From: CAMDBL01 sp964498125
Lineage (GTDB): Bacteria > Pseudomonadota > Alphaproteobacteria > Rhizobiales > Hyphomicrobiaceae
Reading direction: 5' to 3'
Assembly (NCBI GenBank): GCA_964498125.1
Contig: CAZCGE010000050.1
Location: forward strand, 1-33,655
Length of the DNA: 33,655 nt
Positions 1 through 6,991 of this stretch are shown here, piece by piece; the first letter of the stretch is position 1, and each line of letters starts with the position of its first letter. Under the pieces are notes generated by a model. It was given only the letters and a program-made list of their open reading frames with translations. It was not told where the DNA came from and did not search any database. Made by a program: the position numbers and the translations under genes.

Positions 1-143
1 CACGTCCCCAACTCGATCGCAACGATGCGACGGCGACTCAACGTCGGCCTCGTCGCGACCCTGTCGCGCTGCCTCTGCTGTGGGAGATCAAGCGACACGA
101 ACCCTCAACGCCGGAACTTATGACACAGTACAACTAACCCAGC
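1..143. other. left edge, no recognised gene
   Basis: This short stretch lies downstream of the lipA stop codon. I find no convincing coding frame, RNA gene or repeat in it. Confidence 0.3.
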
Positions 144-1085
144 CTACGACGCTTGCCCTTTCCGCGCCGCCCTGAGCCGGGCGAAGTCGTTACCCGCATG
201 ATAGCTCGAGCGCGTCAGCGGGCTCGCCGCCACCACCAGGAAGCCCTTGGCGTAGGCGATGCGCTCGTAGGCCTTGAACTCGTCCGGCGTGACGAAACTC
301 TTGACCGGAGCGTGCTTGCGCGTCGGCTGCAGATACTGGCCGATGGTCAGGAAATCGACGTTCGCGGAGCGCAGGTCGTCCATCACCTGCAACACTTCTT
401 CGCGTTCCTCGCCGAGACCGACCATGATGCCGGACTTGGTGAACAGGCCCGCATCGAACTCCTTGACCTGCTGCAAGAGCCGCAGGGAATGGAAATAACG
501 CGCGCCGGGGCGGATGCGCAGGTAGAGACGCGGCACCGTTTCCAGGTTGTGGTTGAAGACGTCGGGACGCGAGGCCGCCACCGTCTCGATGGCGCCACGC
601 TTACGCAGGAAATCCGGCGTCAGGATCTCGATCGTCGTCGCCGGGCAGGCGACGCGGATGGCGCGCACGACGGCTGCGAAGTGGGCGGCGCCCCCGTCGT
701 CAAGATCGTCACGATCGACCGAGGTGATGACGACGTGCTCCAGCCCGAGCTTGGAGACGGCGGCGCCGACATTGGCGGGCTCTTGCGCATCGAGCGGCCC
801 TGGCAAGCCAGTGGCGACGTTGCAGAAAGCACAAGCCCGCGTGCAGGTGTCGCCCATGATCATCATGGTGGCGTGCTTCTTCTGCCAGCACTCGCCGATG
901 TTGGGACAGCCTGCCTCCTCGCAGACGGTATTGAGCTTGTGCTCGCGCACGATCGCGCGCGTCTCCAGGTAGCCCGGCGAGCCCGGCGCCTTGACCCGGA
1001 TCCAGTCGGGTTTGCGCAGCACCTCGGTGTCGGGCTTGTGGGCCTTTTCCGGGTGCCGAGGTTTGCTGTCGAGGATGGTGACCAT
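144..1085 (-). CDS. lipA: lipoyl synthase LipA
   Basis: Radical-SAM enzyme that inserts two sulfur atoms into protein-bound octanoyl groups, giving the lipoyl cofactor used by PdhC and PdhB of this cluster. Both diagnostic iron-sulfur motifs are present: the auxiliary-cluster motif CX4CX5C at residues 55-66 and the radical-SAM motif CTRACAFC at 81-88. The C-terminal RSSYHA gives the serine ligand of the auxiliary cluster. I start at the ATG at 1085 (313 residues, normal for the family). The open frame extends 24 codons further upstream, but that part is low-complexity and unlike LipA. It is the last recognisable gene of the minus-strand pdh cluster. Its position next to lpdA is typical of alphaproteobacteria. 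Confidence 0.96.
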   Translation of the reverse strand: MVTILDSKPRHPEKAHKPDTEVLRKPDWIRVKAPGSPGYLETRAIVREHKLNTVCEEAGCPNIGECWQKKHATMMIMGDTCTRACAFCNVATGLPGPLDAQEPANVGAAVSKLGLEHVVITSVDRDDLDDGGAAHFAAVVRAIRVACPATTIEILTPDFLRKRGAIETVAASRPDVFNHNLETVPRLYLRIRPGARYFHSLRLLQQVKEFDAGLFTKSGIMVGLGEEREEVLQVMDDLRSANVDFLTIGQYLQPTRKHAPVKSFVTPDEFKAYERIAYAKGFLVVAASPLTRSSYHAGNDFARLRAARKGQAS

Positions 1086-1185
1086 GGGGGGCTGCGGGTG
1101 ACGGTGCCGATCGCGGCATCCAGGGCTACAGTTGGCCTGTGGCGGCGCGTTGCGCAAGGCTTCCTTGGTCGCGGTTGGACGCTGA

Positions 1186-1449
1186 CTACCGCAAGAGCTT
1201 CTGGACGATGATGGTCAAGACCGCCGCCAACGCGCCGAAGATGAACTTCTCGAGCCAGATCGGACCGACCCCGAGCCGCTTGCCGCTGGCCGAGTAGGCC
1301 GCAATGGCCGCCAACGCCACGCCGAGCACCACGCCGTTCTGAAACCGGTATTTCTGGTAGGCCAACACGGCGTAGATCATGGCCAACAGCAGGAAGGCGG
1401 CGCCGATAACCTGGGCGAGGTCGTGGTTGCGGTTGGCTACGCTGGTCAT
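1186..1449 (-). CDS. small two-helix membrane protein, unknown function
   Basis: Hypothetical protein of 87 residues. Two hydrophobic stretches are visible: one near residues 15-30 (IGAAFLLLAMIYAVLAY) and one at the C-terminus (FGALAAVLTIIVQKLL), with a weaker one between them. I do not recognise a family. I prefer the ATG at 1449 to the one at 1458, because the AAGGG-like ribosome-binding sequence is then correctly spaced and the ATG directly follows a perfect hairpin (1450-1476). It lies between the GlsB-type gene and lipA in the same direction and may be co-transcribed with them. Confidence 0.6.
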   Translation of the reverse strand: MTSVANRNHDLAQVIGAAFLLLAMIYAVLAYQKYRFQNGVVLGVALAAIAAYSASGKRLGVGPIWLEKFIFGALAAVLTIIVQKLLR

Positions 1450-1476
1450 GGCAGTCATCCCTTGTGGATGACTGCC
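1450..1476 (-). promoter_or_regulatory. perfect hairpin abutting a start codon
   Basis: An 11-bp perfect inverted repeat (GGCAGTCATCC / GGATGACTGCC) with a 5-nt loop ends immediately before the ATG at 1449. In the minus-strand transcript the loop and the start of the 3' arm carry the AAGGG ribosome-binding sequence, and the alternative ATG (1458) is inside the 3' arm. It could limit translation of the small membrane protein. It could equally be a DNA-level operator. Confidence 0.45.
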
Positions 1477-1556
1477 AGGTTAGGGATGCGCGCCGCCGGG
1501 CGCTGTATCGCCCGAGACAGGCAGCTGTCACCTCGGTAACGCGTCCCCCGCCGCGT

Positions 1557-1847
1557 TCAGCGCCCGCCGAGGAACCTTGCCACCAGCGTCACCAGCATGG
1601 CGCCGACGGTGGAGACCACCAGCTGATTGCCATAGACCGGGATATACGCATTGAAGTCGATCGGCAGCTTGAGCAGTCCGTGTTGCACCAGTGCGCCACC
1701 GACGATGGCGCCGATGACGCCGACCACGAGATTGCGGATGAGACCACCGCCACCGAGCAGCTGGCCAGCCAGCCAGCCAGCCACCAGGCCGTTGAGACCC
1801 ATGACGATGTAAGGCCAATAAGGTTGTATCTGCGCCATTGTCGGCAT
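1557..1847 (-). CDS. GlsB/YeaQ/YmgE-type membrane protein
   Basis: A 96-residue integral membrane protein. Three hydrophobic segments, a glycine-rich GQLLGGGG loop and the segment VVGVIGAIVGGAL match the transglycosylase-associated (GlsB/YeaQ/YmgE) family. These proteins are often linked to envelope or general stress; their molecular function is unknown. The ATG at 1847 is preceded at a good distance by AGGGAGG, which fixes the start. Its C-terminal helix closely resembles that encoded by the remnant at 1890-2078 just upstream, suggesting a former tandem paralogue. Confidence 0.75.
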   Translation of the reverse strand: MPTMAQIQPYWPYIVMGLNGLVAGWLAGQLLGGGGLIRNLVVGVIGAIVGGALVQHGLLKLPIDFNAYIPVYGNQLVVSTVGAMLVTLVARFLGGR

Positions 1848-1889
1848 GTGTGCCTCCCTGGTGTGAAGTGATCCGGCGTCATCCTAATC

Positions 1890-2078
1890 TTAAGCAATCA
1901 ATCGTGCCAGGATTACGACGACAAGGGCGCCGATAGTCGCCGTAACGATCTGGCTGGCGATCTTGCTCTTGATGCCGAGGTTGACCCCCAGCGCGTCCCG
2001 CACGCTCTCGTGCATCATTTCGGACAGCGTCGGATGCGGGAAGACGGCATGCATCAAGTCTTCCTCGGTGGTCTCCAG
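1890..2078 (-). pseudogene. chimeric remnant: lpd tail fused to a GlsB-like tail
   Basis: Reading leftward from 2078 on the minus strand, an open frame encodes a near copy of the lpdA C-terminus (LETTEEDLMHAVFPHPTLSE onward). It then switches in frame to a hydrophobic helix (SQIVTATIGALVVVILARL) and stops at TAA 1892-1890. The DNA 1991-2078 aligns with the lpdA 3' end 2234-2321 with 6 mismatches in 88. The hydrophobic tail resembles the C-terminal helix of the adjacent GlsB-type protein (NQLVVSTVGAMLVTLVARF). I read it as the junction left after a duplication and deletion. There is no good start codon, so it is probably not expressed as a protein. Confidence 0.65.
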
Positions 2079-2084
2079 CAGCCG

Positions 2085-2191
2085 TGTAGGTCGGGTCGAG
2101 CCCCGGCCTCTGCACTCAGCCGGGGGAGACCCGACATCTGCGGTGGCGAGACGAACTGTCGGGTCTCGCGAAGAGCTCGACCCGACCTACA
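2085..2191. repeat. palindromic repeat, GTAGGTCGGGTCGAG type
   Basis: Perfect 16-bp outer arms (TGTAGGTCGGGTCGAG at 2085-2100 and its reverse complement at 2176-2191) enclose a second inverted pair (GAGACCCGACA 2126-2136 with 2157-2167). It sits between lpdA and the duplicated lpd tail. The inner core, with CCGGGGGAGACCCGAC, recurs downstream of eno (15298-15351), and a variant recurs near 26036. This is a dispersed palindromic element. Confidence 0.8.
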
Positions 2192-2210
2192 GAGGTTCGC
2201 TTCCGCGCCC

Positions 2211-3656
2211 TCAAGCATGGATCACCCGTCCATACGCGTCCAGCACGCTCTCATGCATCATTTCGGACAGCGTCGGGTGCGGGAAGACGGCATGCATCAG
2301 GTCTGCCTCGGTGGTCTCCAGGTTCATGGCAATGACAAAACCCTGGATCAGCTCGGTGACCTCGGCGCCGACCATGTGTGCCCCGAGAAGTTGCCCGGTG
2401 TTGGCGTCGAAGATGGTTTTCACCAGGCCTTCCGGCTCGCCCAGCGCGATCGCCTTGCCATTGCCGCGGAAGGGAAAGCGGCCAATTTTGACGGCAAGGC
2501 CAGCTTCCTTGGCCTTGGCCTCGGTCAGGCCGACGCTGGCGATCTGCGGGCTGCAATAGGTGCAGCCAGGGATCTTGCGCTTGTCCATCGGGTGGGCGTC
2601 GAGCCCCTTGATCGTCTCGACGGCGATGACGCCTTCATGCTCGGCCTTGTGCGCCAGCATCGGCGCACCTGCAACATCGCCGATCGCCCAGATGCCGGGC
2701 ACACTGGTGCGGCCGGCGCCATCGGCGACGATGCTGCCGCGCTCGACCTTGACGCCAAGCTTCTCCAACCCGAGGCCTTCGATGTTGCCCTGCACGCCTA
2801 CCGCGGAAATCAAACGCTCGGCGGCGATCAACTGCAACTTACCGTTGCCGAGATCGACGTGGGCAGTGACGGCATCGGCTGATTTTTCCACCTTGGTGAC
2901 CTTGGCGCCCGTCAGGATCTTCATGCCCTGTTTTTCGAACTGCTTGCGCGCCAGCGCGGCGATCTCGGCATCCTCCACTGGCAGGATCTGTGGCAACAGC
3001 TCGATCACCGTCACGTCGCATCCCAGCGTGCGGTAGAAGCTGGCGAATTCGATGCCGATGGCGCCCGAGCCCATGACGATCAGCGACTTCGGCAGGCTCG
3101 TGGGAACCATCGCCTCGAAGTAGGTCCAGATCAGTTTGCCGTCGGGCTCGATGCCGGGGAGGATACGCGGGCGCGCGCCAGTGGCGACGATGATGTTTTT
3201 CGCCTGGTAGGTGCCTGCACCGAGCGTACCCTTGGGCGGTGCGTGCTGTGGCTGCATGGGCGATTTGCGGGACGGTGTGACCGTCACGGAGCCCGGTATG
3301 TCGATCACCGCCTCGCCCCAGATGATGTCGACCTTGTTCTTCTTCAGCAGGAAGCCGATGCCGCCGTTGAGCTGGCCAGAGACACCGCGCGAGCGCTTGA
3401 TGATGGCCGCGGGGTCGGCCGTCACCTTGCCTTCGATCTTCAAGCCATAGTGCTCGGCATGCGTGGCCAGATGATAGACCTCAGCCGAGCGCAGCAGCGC
3501 CTTGGTTGGAATACATCCCCAGTTGAGGCAAATGCCGCCGAGATGCTCGCGTTCGACAACCGCTGTCCGCAACCCGAGCTGCGCCGCGCGGATGGCCGCG
3601 ACGTAGCCGCCAGGCCCGGCGCCGATGATGAGGACGTCGTAGGGCGTGCCGCTCAT
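2211..3656 (-). CDS. lpdA: dihydrolipoyl dehydrogenase (PDH E3)
   Basis: Flavoprotein that reoxidises the dihydrolipoyl groups of PdhC/PdhB and passes electrons to NAD+. The protein has 481 residues. The FAD-binding motif GAGPGGYVAA is near residue 12. The redox-active disulfide lies in GGICLNWGCIPTKALL (C43 and C48; the W variant is usual for alphaproteobacterial PDH E3). The NAD-binding motif GSGAIGIEFASF and the C-terminal catalytic dyad in HPTLSE (H460, E465) are present. It is separated from pdhC by two lipoprotein genes and a terminator, so it may have its own promoter. A near copy of its last 88 nt lies downstream at 1991-2078. Confidence 0.96.
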   Translation of the reverse strand: MSGTPYDVLIIGAGPGGYVAAIRAAQLGLRTAVVEREHLGGICLNWGCIPTKALLRSAEVYHLATHAEHYGLKIEGKVTADPAAIIKRSRGVSGQLNGGIGFLLKKNKVDIIWGEAVIDIPGSVTVTPSRKSPMQPQHAPPKGTLGAGTYQAKNIIVATGARPRILPGIEPDGKLIWTYFEAMVPTSLPKSLIVMGSGAIGIEFASFYRTLGCDVTVIELLPQILPVEDAEIAALARKQFEKQGMKILTGAKVTKVEKSADAVTAHVDLGNGKLQLIAAERLISAVGVQGNIEGLGLEKLGVKVERGSIVADGAGRTSVPGIWAIGDVAGAPMLAHKAEHEGVIAVETIKGLDAHPMDKRKIPGCTYCSPQIASVGLTEAKAKEAGLAVKIGRFPFRGNGKAIALGEPEGLVKTIFDANTGQLLGAHMVGAEVTELIQGFVIAMNLETTEADLMHAVFPHPTLSEMMHESVLDAYGRVIHA

Positions 3657-3707
3657 ACTCTGAACCCTCGTTGGACATTGACCGCGGTCGGCGCCGCATC
3701 ATGACAA

Positions 3708-3734
3708 AAGGCTCCGGCACACTACCGGAGCCTT
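3708..3734 (-). terminator. rho-independent terminator after the small lipoprotein gene
   Basis: A perfect 10-bp stem (AAGGCTCCGG / CCGGAGCCTT) with a 7-nt loop. On the minus strand it is followed by a short T run (CCTTTTGTC). It lies between the lipoprotein gene ending at 3785 and the lpdA start at 3656, so it should separate their transcripts. Confidence 0.8.
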
Positions 3735-3784
3735 GCCATTGAAGCCCAGTCGGCGAGGTTGTGGAAGTGGGCCTTGGCAGACCA

Positions 3785-4084
3785 TCACGTGTGGCAGCGC
3801 CCGCCGAGATAGTAATTCAGCAACTCGTTGTAGCGATCGGCATCGGCATTTTGCGCCGGCGTCAGCTTGCGGCCTGCCTGGCGGCCTTCGATCAGGCCCG
3901 AAACGCCCTTATTGACCAGGCGATCCATCTCGGTTTTCAGCGACTGGCATGTGGCCCCGGCCGGCAGTGGTCTGGCTCCAGGGTCGCCGCCACTCTTGTC
4001 TTCCGTCGCGCAGCCGGCGAGCACGCCGAACACCAGCGCAACGCTGGCGCGACGGAAATTACGTTTGCAAGGCAATAGGTGCAC
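3785..4084 (-). CDS. small lipoprotein, unknown function
   Basis: Predicted lipoprotein of about 99 residues. A short positive N-terminus (CKRNFRRA) is followed by a hydrophobic stretch and the lipobox LAGC, so the mature protein should be anchored in a membrane. The mature part has two cysteines 51 residues apart, with a helix-like stretch between them (LKTEMDRLVNKGV). I chose the GTG at 4084 because GAGGGA precedes it. The TTG at 4075 is an alternative, and the open frame extends further upstream without a signal peptide. Cysteine spacing and the pattern CxxLxxxxD...GV make it a likely distant paralogue of the lipoprotein at 4309-4812. No domain recognised. Confidence 0.7.
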   Translation of the reverse strand: MHLLPCKRNFRRASVALVFGVLAGCATEDKSGGDPGARPLPAGATCQSLKTEMDRLVNKGVSGLIEGRQAGRKLTPAQNADADRYNELLNYYLGGRCHT

Positions 4085-4262
4085 GCGCTCTTTTCCCTCT
4101 GAATCAATCGGCCGCAAGCATCCGCCCGCCATTAGCAAGCGACATACGGTCGAGCAACCCCTGGCAGCTTGAATTCGGGTGCTTGCCGCAGGCGAAGGCG
4201 AAGGCATTCCAGTCGCCGAGCGCGCTCACCCCATGACAAGTTGCTGCACATCCCGGCGACGA

Positions 4263-4277
4263 TTGCATGTCATGCAA
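4263..4277. promoter_or_regulatory. perfect 15-bp dyad between the lipoprotein genes
   Basis: TTGCATGTCATGCAA is a perfect palindrome around a central base. It lies between the stop of the larger lipoprotein gene and the start of the smaller one. It could be an operator for the smaller gene. No partner regulator is visible nearby. Confidence 0.25.
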
Positions 4278-4308
4278 CGAGGCTGGCGCGGCTACTCAGT
4301 CGCCACGT

Positions 4309-4812
4309 TCAATCTGTGGACTCTAAACCCGTGCGCTGAGTTTCCTGCACCACGCGCGGACGCGGCGCTGCGACGGCGGCCGCGGGAGAGGCGGTCGATG
4401 CCAGCGGCGGCGGTGTCAATGGCACGGGCGCGGAGCCGGCTGCGACATTGGCCGGCGCGGACGAACCGAGCGACGCCGTGCGCGGACCGAGCGCCGAGCA
4501 CTTGGCCTGGAATTCCGCATTCGCCTTGTCGAGTTCGGCGAGCTTGGCGAGCGAACTGCGCTGAATCTGCACCGTCGCAGTCTTACCAGTGGCAGCCTGA
4601 GCTGCGCGATCCGCCACGCCTTCGCGGCGCAACGAATCGATCCTGGAGTTGAGGGCAACGCAGCTAGGGTTGACAATAGGAGCCGGCGGCGGCGCCACAG
4701 CCGATGTCGTCAAATTGTCATTCGAGAACGGCGAGGTGAGATCGCCGGAACACGCCGTGAGCAGGCCGAGGGCCGTCACAGCGACGGGAATCAATCGTCG
4801 GATGGGTGTCAT
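4309..4812 (-). CDS. lipoprotein with Pro/Ala-rich tail, unknown function
   Basis: Predicted lipoprotein of 167 residues. From the ATG at 4812 (GGAG upstream) the N-terminus is MTPIRRLIPVAVTALGLLTAC, a clear signal with lipobox LTAC. The mature region contains a two-cysteine segment (SCVALNSRIDSLRREGV to FQAKC, 53 residues between the cysteines). A low-complexity Pro/Ala/Ser tail follows, of the kind that spans peptidoglycan or acts as a spacer. The cysteine-bounded segment resembles that of the lipoprotein at 3785-4084 in spacing and in CxxLxxxxD and GV positions. The open frame extends 21 codons upstream but lacks signal features there. Confidence 0.7.
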   Translation of the reverse strand: MTPIRRLIPVAVTALGLLTACSGDLTSPFSNDNLTTSAVAPPPAPIVNPSCVALNSRIDSLRREGVADRAAQAATGKTATVQIQRSSLAKLAELDKANAEFQAKCSALGPRTASLGSSAPANVAAGSAPVPLTPPPLASTASPAAAVAAPRPRVVQETQRTGLESTD

Positions 4813-5018
4813 GGTGCGCTCCAAGTAATGACTCGCTGCAATGGTGTCCGTCACAACTGTCTTAGTCTTGAGCAAGGAGGGTCACAAGGCCCTCAAAGAC
4901 TTTCTACCAGTTTTCCTGCGCCGTTGCACGTGCAAGTTCATACATGGTCAAGCAACGACCCGCAGGCGGTGAAAAATACTTGCACTTCAAGCCGCGGCTC
5001 TCCCAATACTGACGGGGC

Positions 5019-6383
5019 TCACACCAGCATGCGCACCGGGTCCTCGATGAAGGTTTTAAAGGCGTTGAGCATATCGGCGCCGAGCGCGCCGTCGACGACG
5101 CGATGATCGCAGGACAAGGTGCAACTCATCACCGTCGCGATCTCGATTCGGTCTCCCGCGACGATGGCGCGTCGTTCACCGGCCCCCACGGCCAGAATTG
5201 TCGCATGCGGCGGGTTGATGACGGCGTCGAAGCTCTTGATGCCAAACATGCCGAGGTTGGAAATCGAGGTGGTTCCACCCTGATACTCGTGCGGCGCCAG
5301 CCGGCGCTTGCGGGCCCGATCCGCCAGGTCCTTCATCTCGTTGGAGATCTCGGCCAGAGTTTTCAATTCGGCATGGCGGATCACCGGTGTGAACAGGCCG
5401 CCTTCGACCGCGACGGCGACGCCGACATCGGAGTGGCGATGGCGCAGCATGCCACCTTCCGTCCACGTCGCATTTGCCGCGGGTGCGCGCTGTAGCGCCA
5501 GCGCCAAGGCTTTGATGACGAAATCGTTGACCGACAGCTTATAGGCGCGCGGACCCTCTTTCGGCGACGCGCCATTGATCCGTTCACGCGCGGCAAGCAG
5601 GCTGTCCAACCGGCAGTCCAGTGACAGATAGAAATGCGGGATCGTCTGCTTGGACTGCGTCAGGCGCTGGGCGATGATCTTGCGCATACCGTCATGCGGG
5701 ACGACCTCGTAGGCGCCCTTGTCGTACAGCGCCAGCACCTTGTCGTCGGCCATGGCCTGCACGGAAGGGGTCAGACCCCTTGTCTCCGGCGTCGGTTGCA
5801 GGGCCACTGCCTTCGAGGCAAGGGGTCTCACCCCATCGCGTAGCGCTGCGTCCACATCCGACTTGACGATGCGGCCGTGTGGGCCGCTGCCCTTGAGGGC
5901 GGCCAGATCGATCCCCCCGTCCCGCGCCAACCGGCGCGCCAGAGGCGATGCGATCATACGTCCGGCGTGTCCGTTGCTGGAGACTTGGGACATTGTTTGC
6001 CGATCTCCTGCACTTTTCGCTGAGGCCGGCTGCGCCGCGGGGTGAACGGCTGGGCTCGGGCCAGGGGCAGCAGGCGCCTGCGCGGCCGTCGCTGGCCGAG
6101 GAGGTGGCGATGGCGCCGCAGTTAACGCGCCGGCATTTTCGCCCTCCTGCAGCAGGATGGCAATCGGTGCGTTGACTTTCACGCCCTCGGTTCCAGCCTC
6201 CACCAAGATGCGTCCGATAATACCCTCGTCGACGGCCTCGACCTCCATGGTCGCCTTGTCGGTCTCGATCTCGGCGATCACCTTGCCGGCCTTGACCGTG
6301 TCGCCCTCCTTGACCAGCCACTTGGCAAGCGTCCCCTCCTCCATGGTGGGGCTGAGAGCGGGCATCAGGATCTGGATCGGCAT
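5019..6383 (-). CDS. pdhC: PDH E2, dihydrolipoamide acetyltransferase
   Basis: Core subunit of the pyruvate dehydrogenase complex; transfers acetyl groups from its lipoyl lysine to CoA. From the ATG at 6383 the protein has 454 residues. The lipoyl domain (1-78) has TDKATM with K43. A Pro/Ala linker follows, then the subunit-binding domain (about 143-182, IASPLARRLARDGGID and GPHGRIVKSDV) and the catalytic domain (about 225-454) with active-site DHRVVDGA (H427). Residues about 183-208, between the binding and catalytic domains, are encoded by a palindromic repeat (5765-5834) that keeps the frame. Its gene follows the Uma2 gene by only 11 nt. Confidence 0.96.
   Translation of the reverse strand: MPIQILMPALSPTMEEGTLAKWLVKEGDTVKAGKVIAEIETDKATMEVEAVDEGIIGRILVEAGTEGVKVNAPIAILLQEGENAGALTAAPSPPPRPATAAQAPAAPGPSPAVHPAAQPASAKSAGDRQTMSQVSSNGHAGRMIASPLARRLARDGGIDLAALKGSGPHGRIVKSDVDAALRDGVRPLASKAVALQPTPETRGLTPSVQAMADDKVLALYDKGAYEVVPHDGMRKIIAQRLTQSKQTIPHFYLSLDCRLDSLLAARERINGASPKEGPRAYKLSVNDFVIKALALALQRAPAANATWTEGGMLRHRHSDVGVAVAVEGGLFTPVIRHAELKTLAEISNEMKDLADRARKRRLAPHEYQGGTTSISNLGMFGIKSFDAVINPPHATILAVGAGERRAIVAGDRIEIATVMSCTLSCDHRVVDGALGADMLNAFKTFIEDPVRMLV
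5765..5834. repeat. GGGGTCAGACCCC palindromic element inside pdhC
   Basis: Both ends carry short palindromes of the type AAGGGGTCAGACCCCTT (5765-5781 and a variant at 5820-5834). The same GGGGTCAGACCC unit forms the intergenic repeat at 24581-24668. Here it lies in the interdomain linker of pdhC and adds about 26 codons in frame. Confidence 0.75.
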
Positions 6384-6394
6384 GGGTGGCTCGG

Positions 6395-6991
6395 TCAGGT
6401 TTGATCGGGTGCAGGTGCTAGCGGCCAAAGGGCCGACAACGGGAAGGGGACAGCAGCAAATGGCGGGGCGGTGACGTCATCGTCACCATCGAATGTCTCA
6501 TACAAGAACCAGTGCGCATCACGCAGCTCGTAGGCTTCCAAGCGGCGCGCGACGGGATCGACGAGCCACATATGCGCCACCGCGTAGGACGCATAGATGC
6601 GCCGTTTCGGTCCGCGATCAATGTTCTCGGTCGATGGAGAGAGGAATTCGCAGACCCAATCCGGTGGTGTCTCGACGAAAGCCGTTTTCGGGAGGTGGGG
6701 CAGCCGTTGCACGTGCCAGCCCGCCAGATCGGGGACGACCACATGCGGACCGAGGTGCAACTCGGGTTCCGCAATGAACACCCATCCGCCGGGACCTCCG
6801 CGTCCCTTCTGGAAGGGGCCACCGATCTCCAGCGTCAAGGAGGTTGCCGAAGTTCCATGAGGTGTTGCAGGGCGCGGATGCGTGATCAGCGCGCCAAAAA
6901 TGATCTCCGCCACGAGATGCGGCGGCACCGTCTCGAGGTCGGCATACGTTGCTCGCTGAATTACTCCTTGGGAAGTCTTAACCAAGCTCAA
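6395..6991 (-). CDS. Uma2 family protein (PD-(D/E)XK nuclease fold), copy 1
   Basis: A 198-residue member of the Uma2 (DUF820) family, predicted restriction-endonuclease-like proteins of poorly known function. The expected catalytic positions are visible: D in VVPDLAGW, E in DWVCEFLSPST and K in GPKRRIYASY. The preferred start is a TTG whose bases overlap the TGA stop of the TIR gene (TTGA), which implies translational coupling. It ends 11 nt before the pdhC start, so pdhB, TIR, Uma2 and pdhC form an almost gapless run. It is clearly paralogous to the Uma2 gene at 9227-9820: they share ATYADLE, HLVAEI, GGPGGW, EPELHLGPHV and LSPSTE. Confidence 0.85.
   Translation of the reverse strand: MSLVKTSQGVIQRATYADLETVPPHLVAEIIFGALITHPRPATPHGTSATSLTLEIGGPFQKGRGGPGGWVFIAEPELHLGPHVVVPDLAGWHVQRLPHLPKTAFVETPPDWVCEFLSPSTENIDRGPKRRIYASYAVAHMWLVDPVARRLEAYELRDAHWFLYETFDGDDDVTAPPFAAVPFPLSALWPLAPAPDQT

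Noticed and set aside
153..1211. Long plus-strand open frame opposite lipA
   Set aside because: It is the high-GC mirror of lipA, with no recognisable protein features; lipA has all its cysteine motifs.
1879..2115. 78-codon minus-strand frame MQRPGLDPTY over the lpd-tail remnant
   Set aside because: It is a different frame from the one matching lpd and GlsB, and its residues match nothing; it is a shadow.
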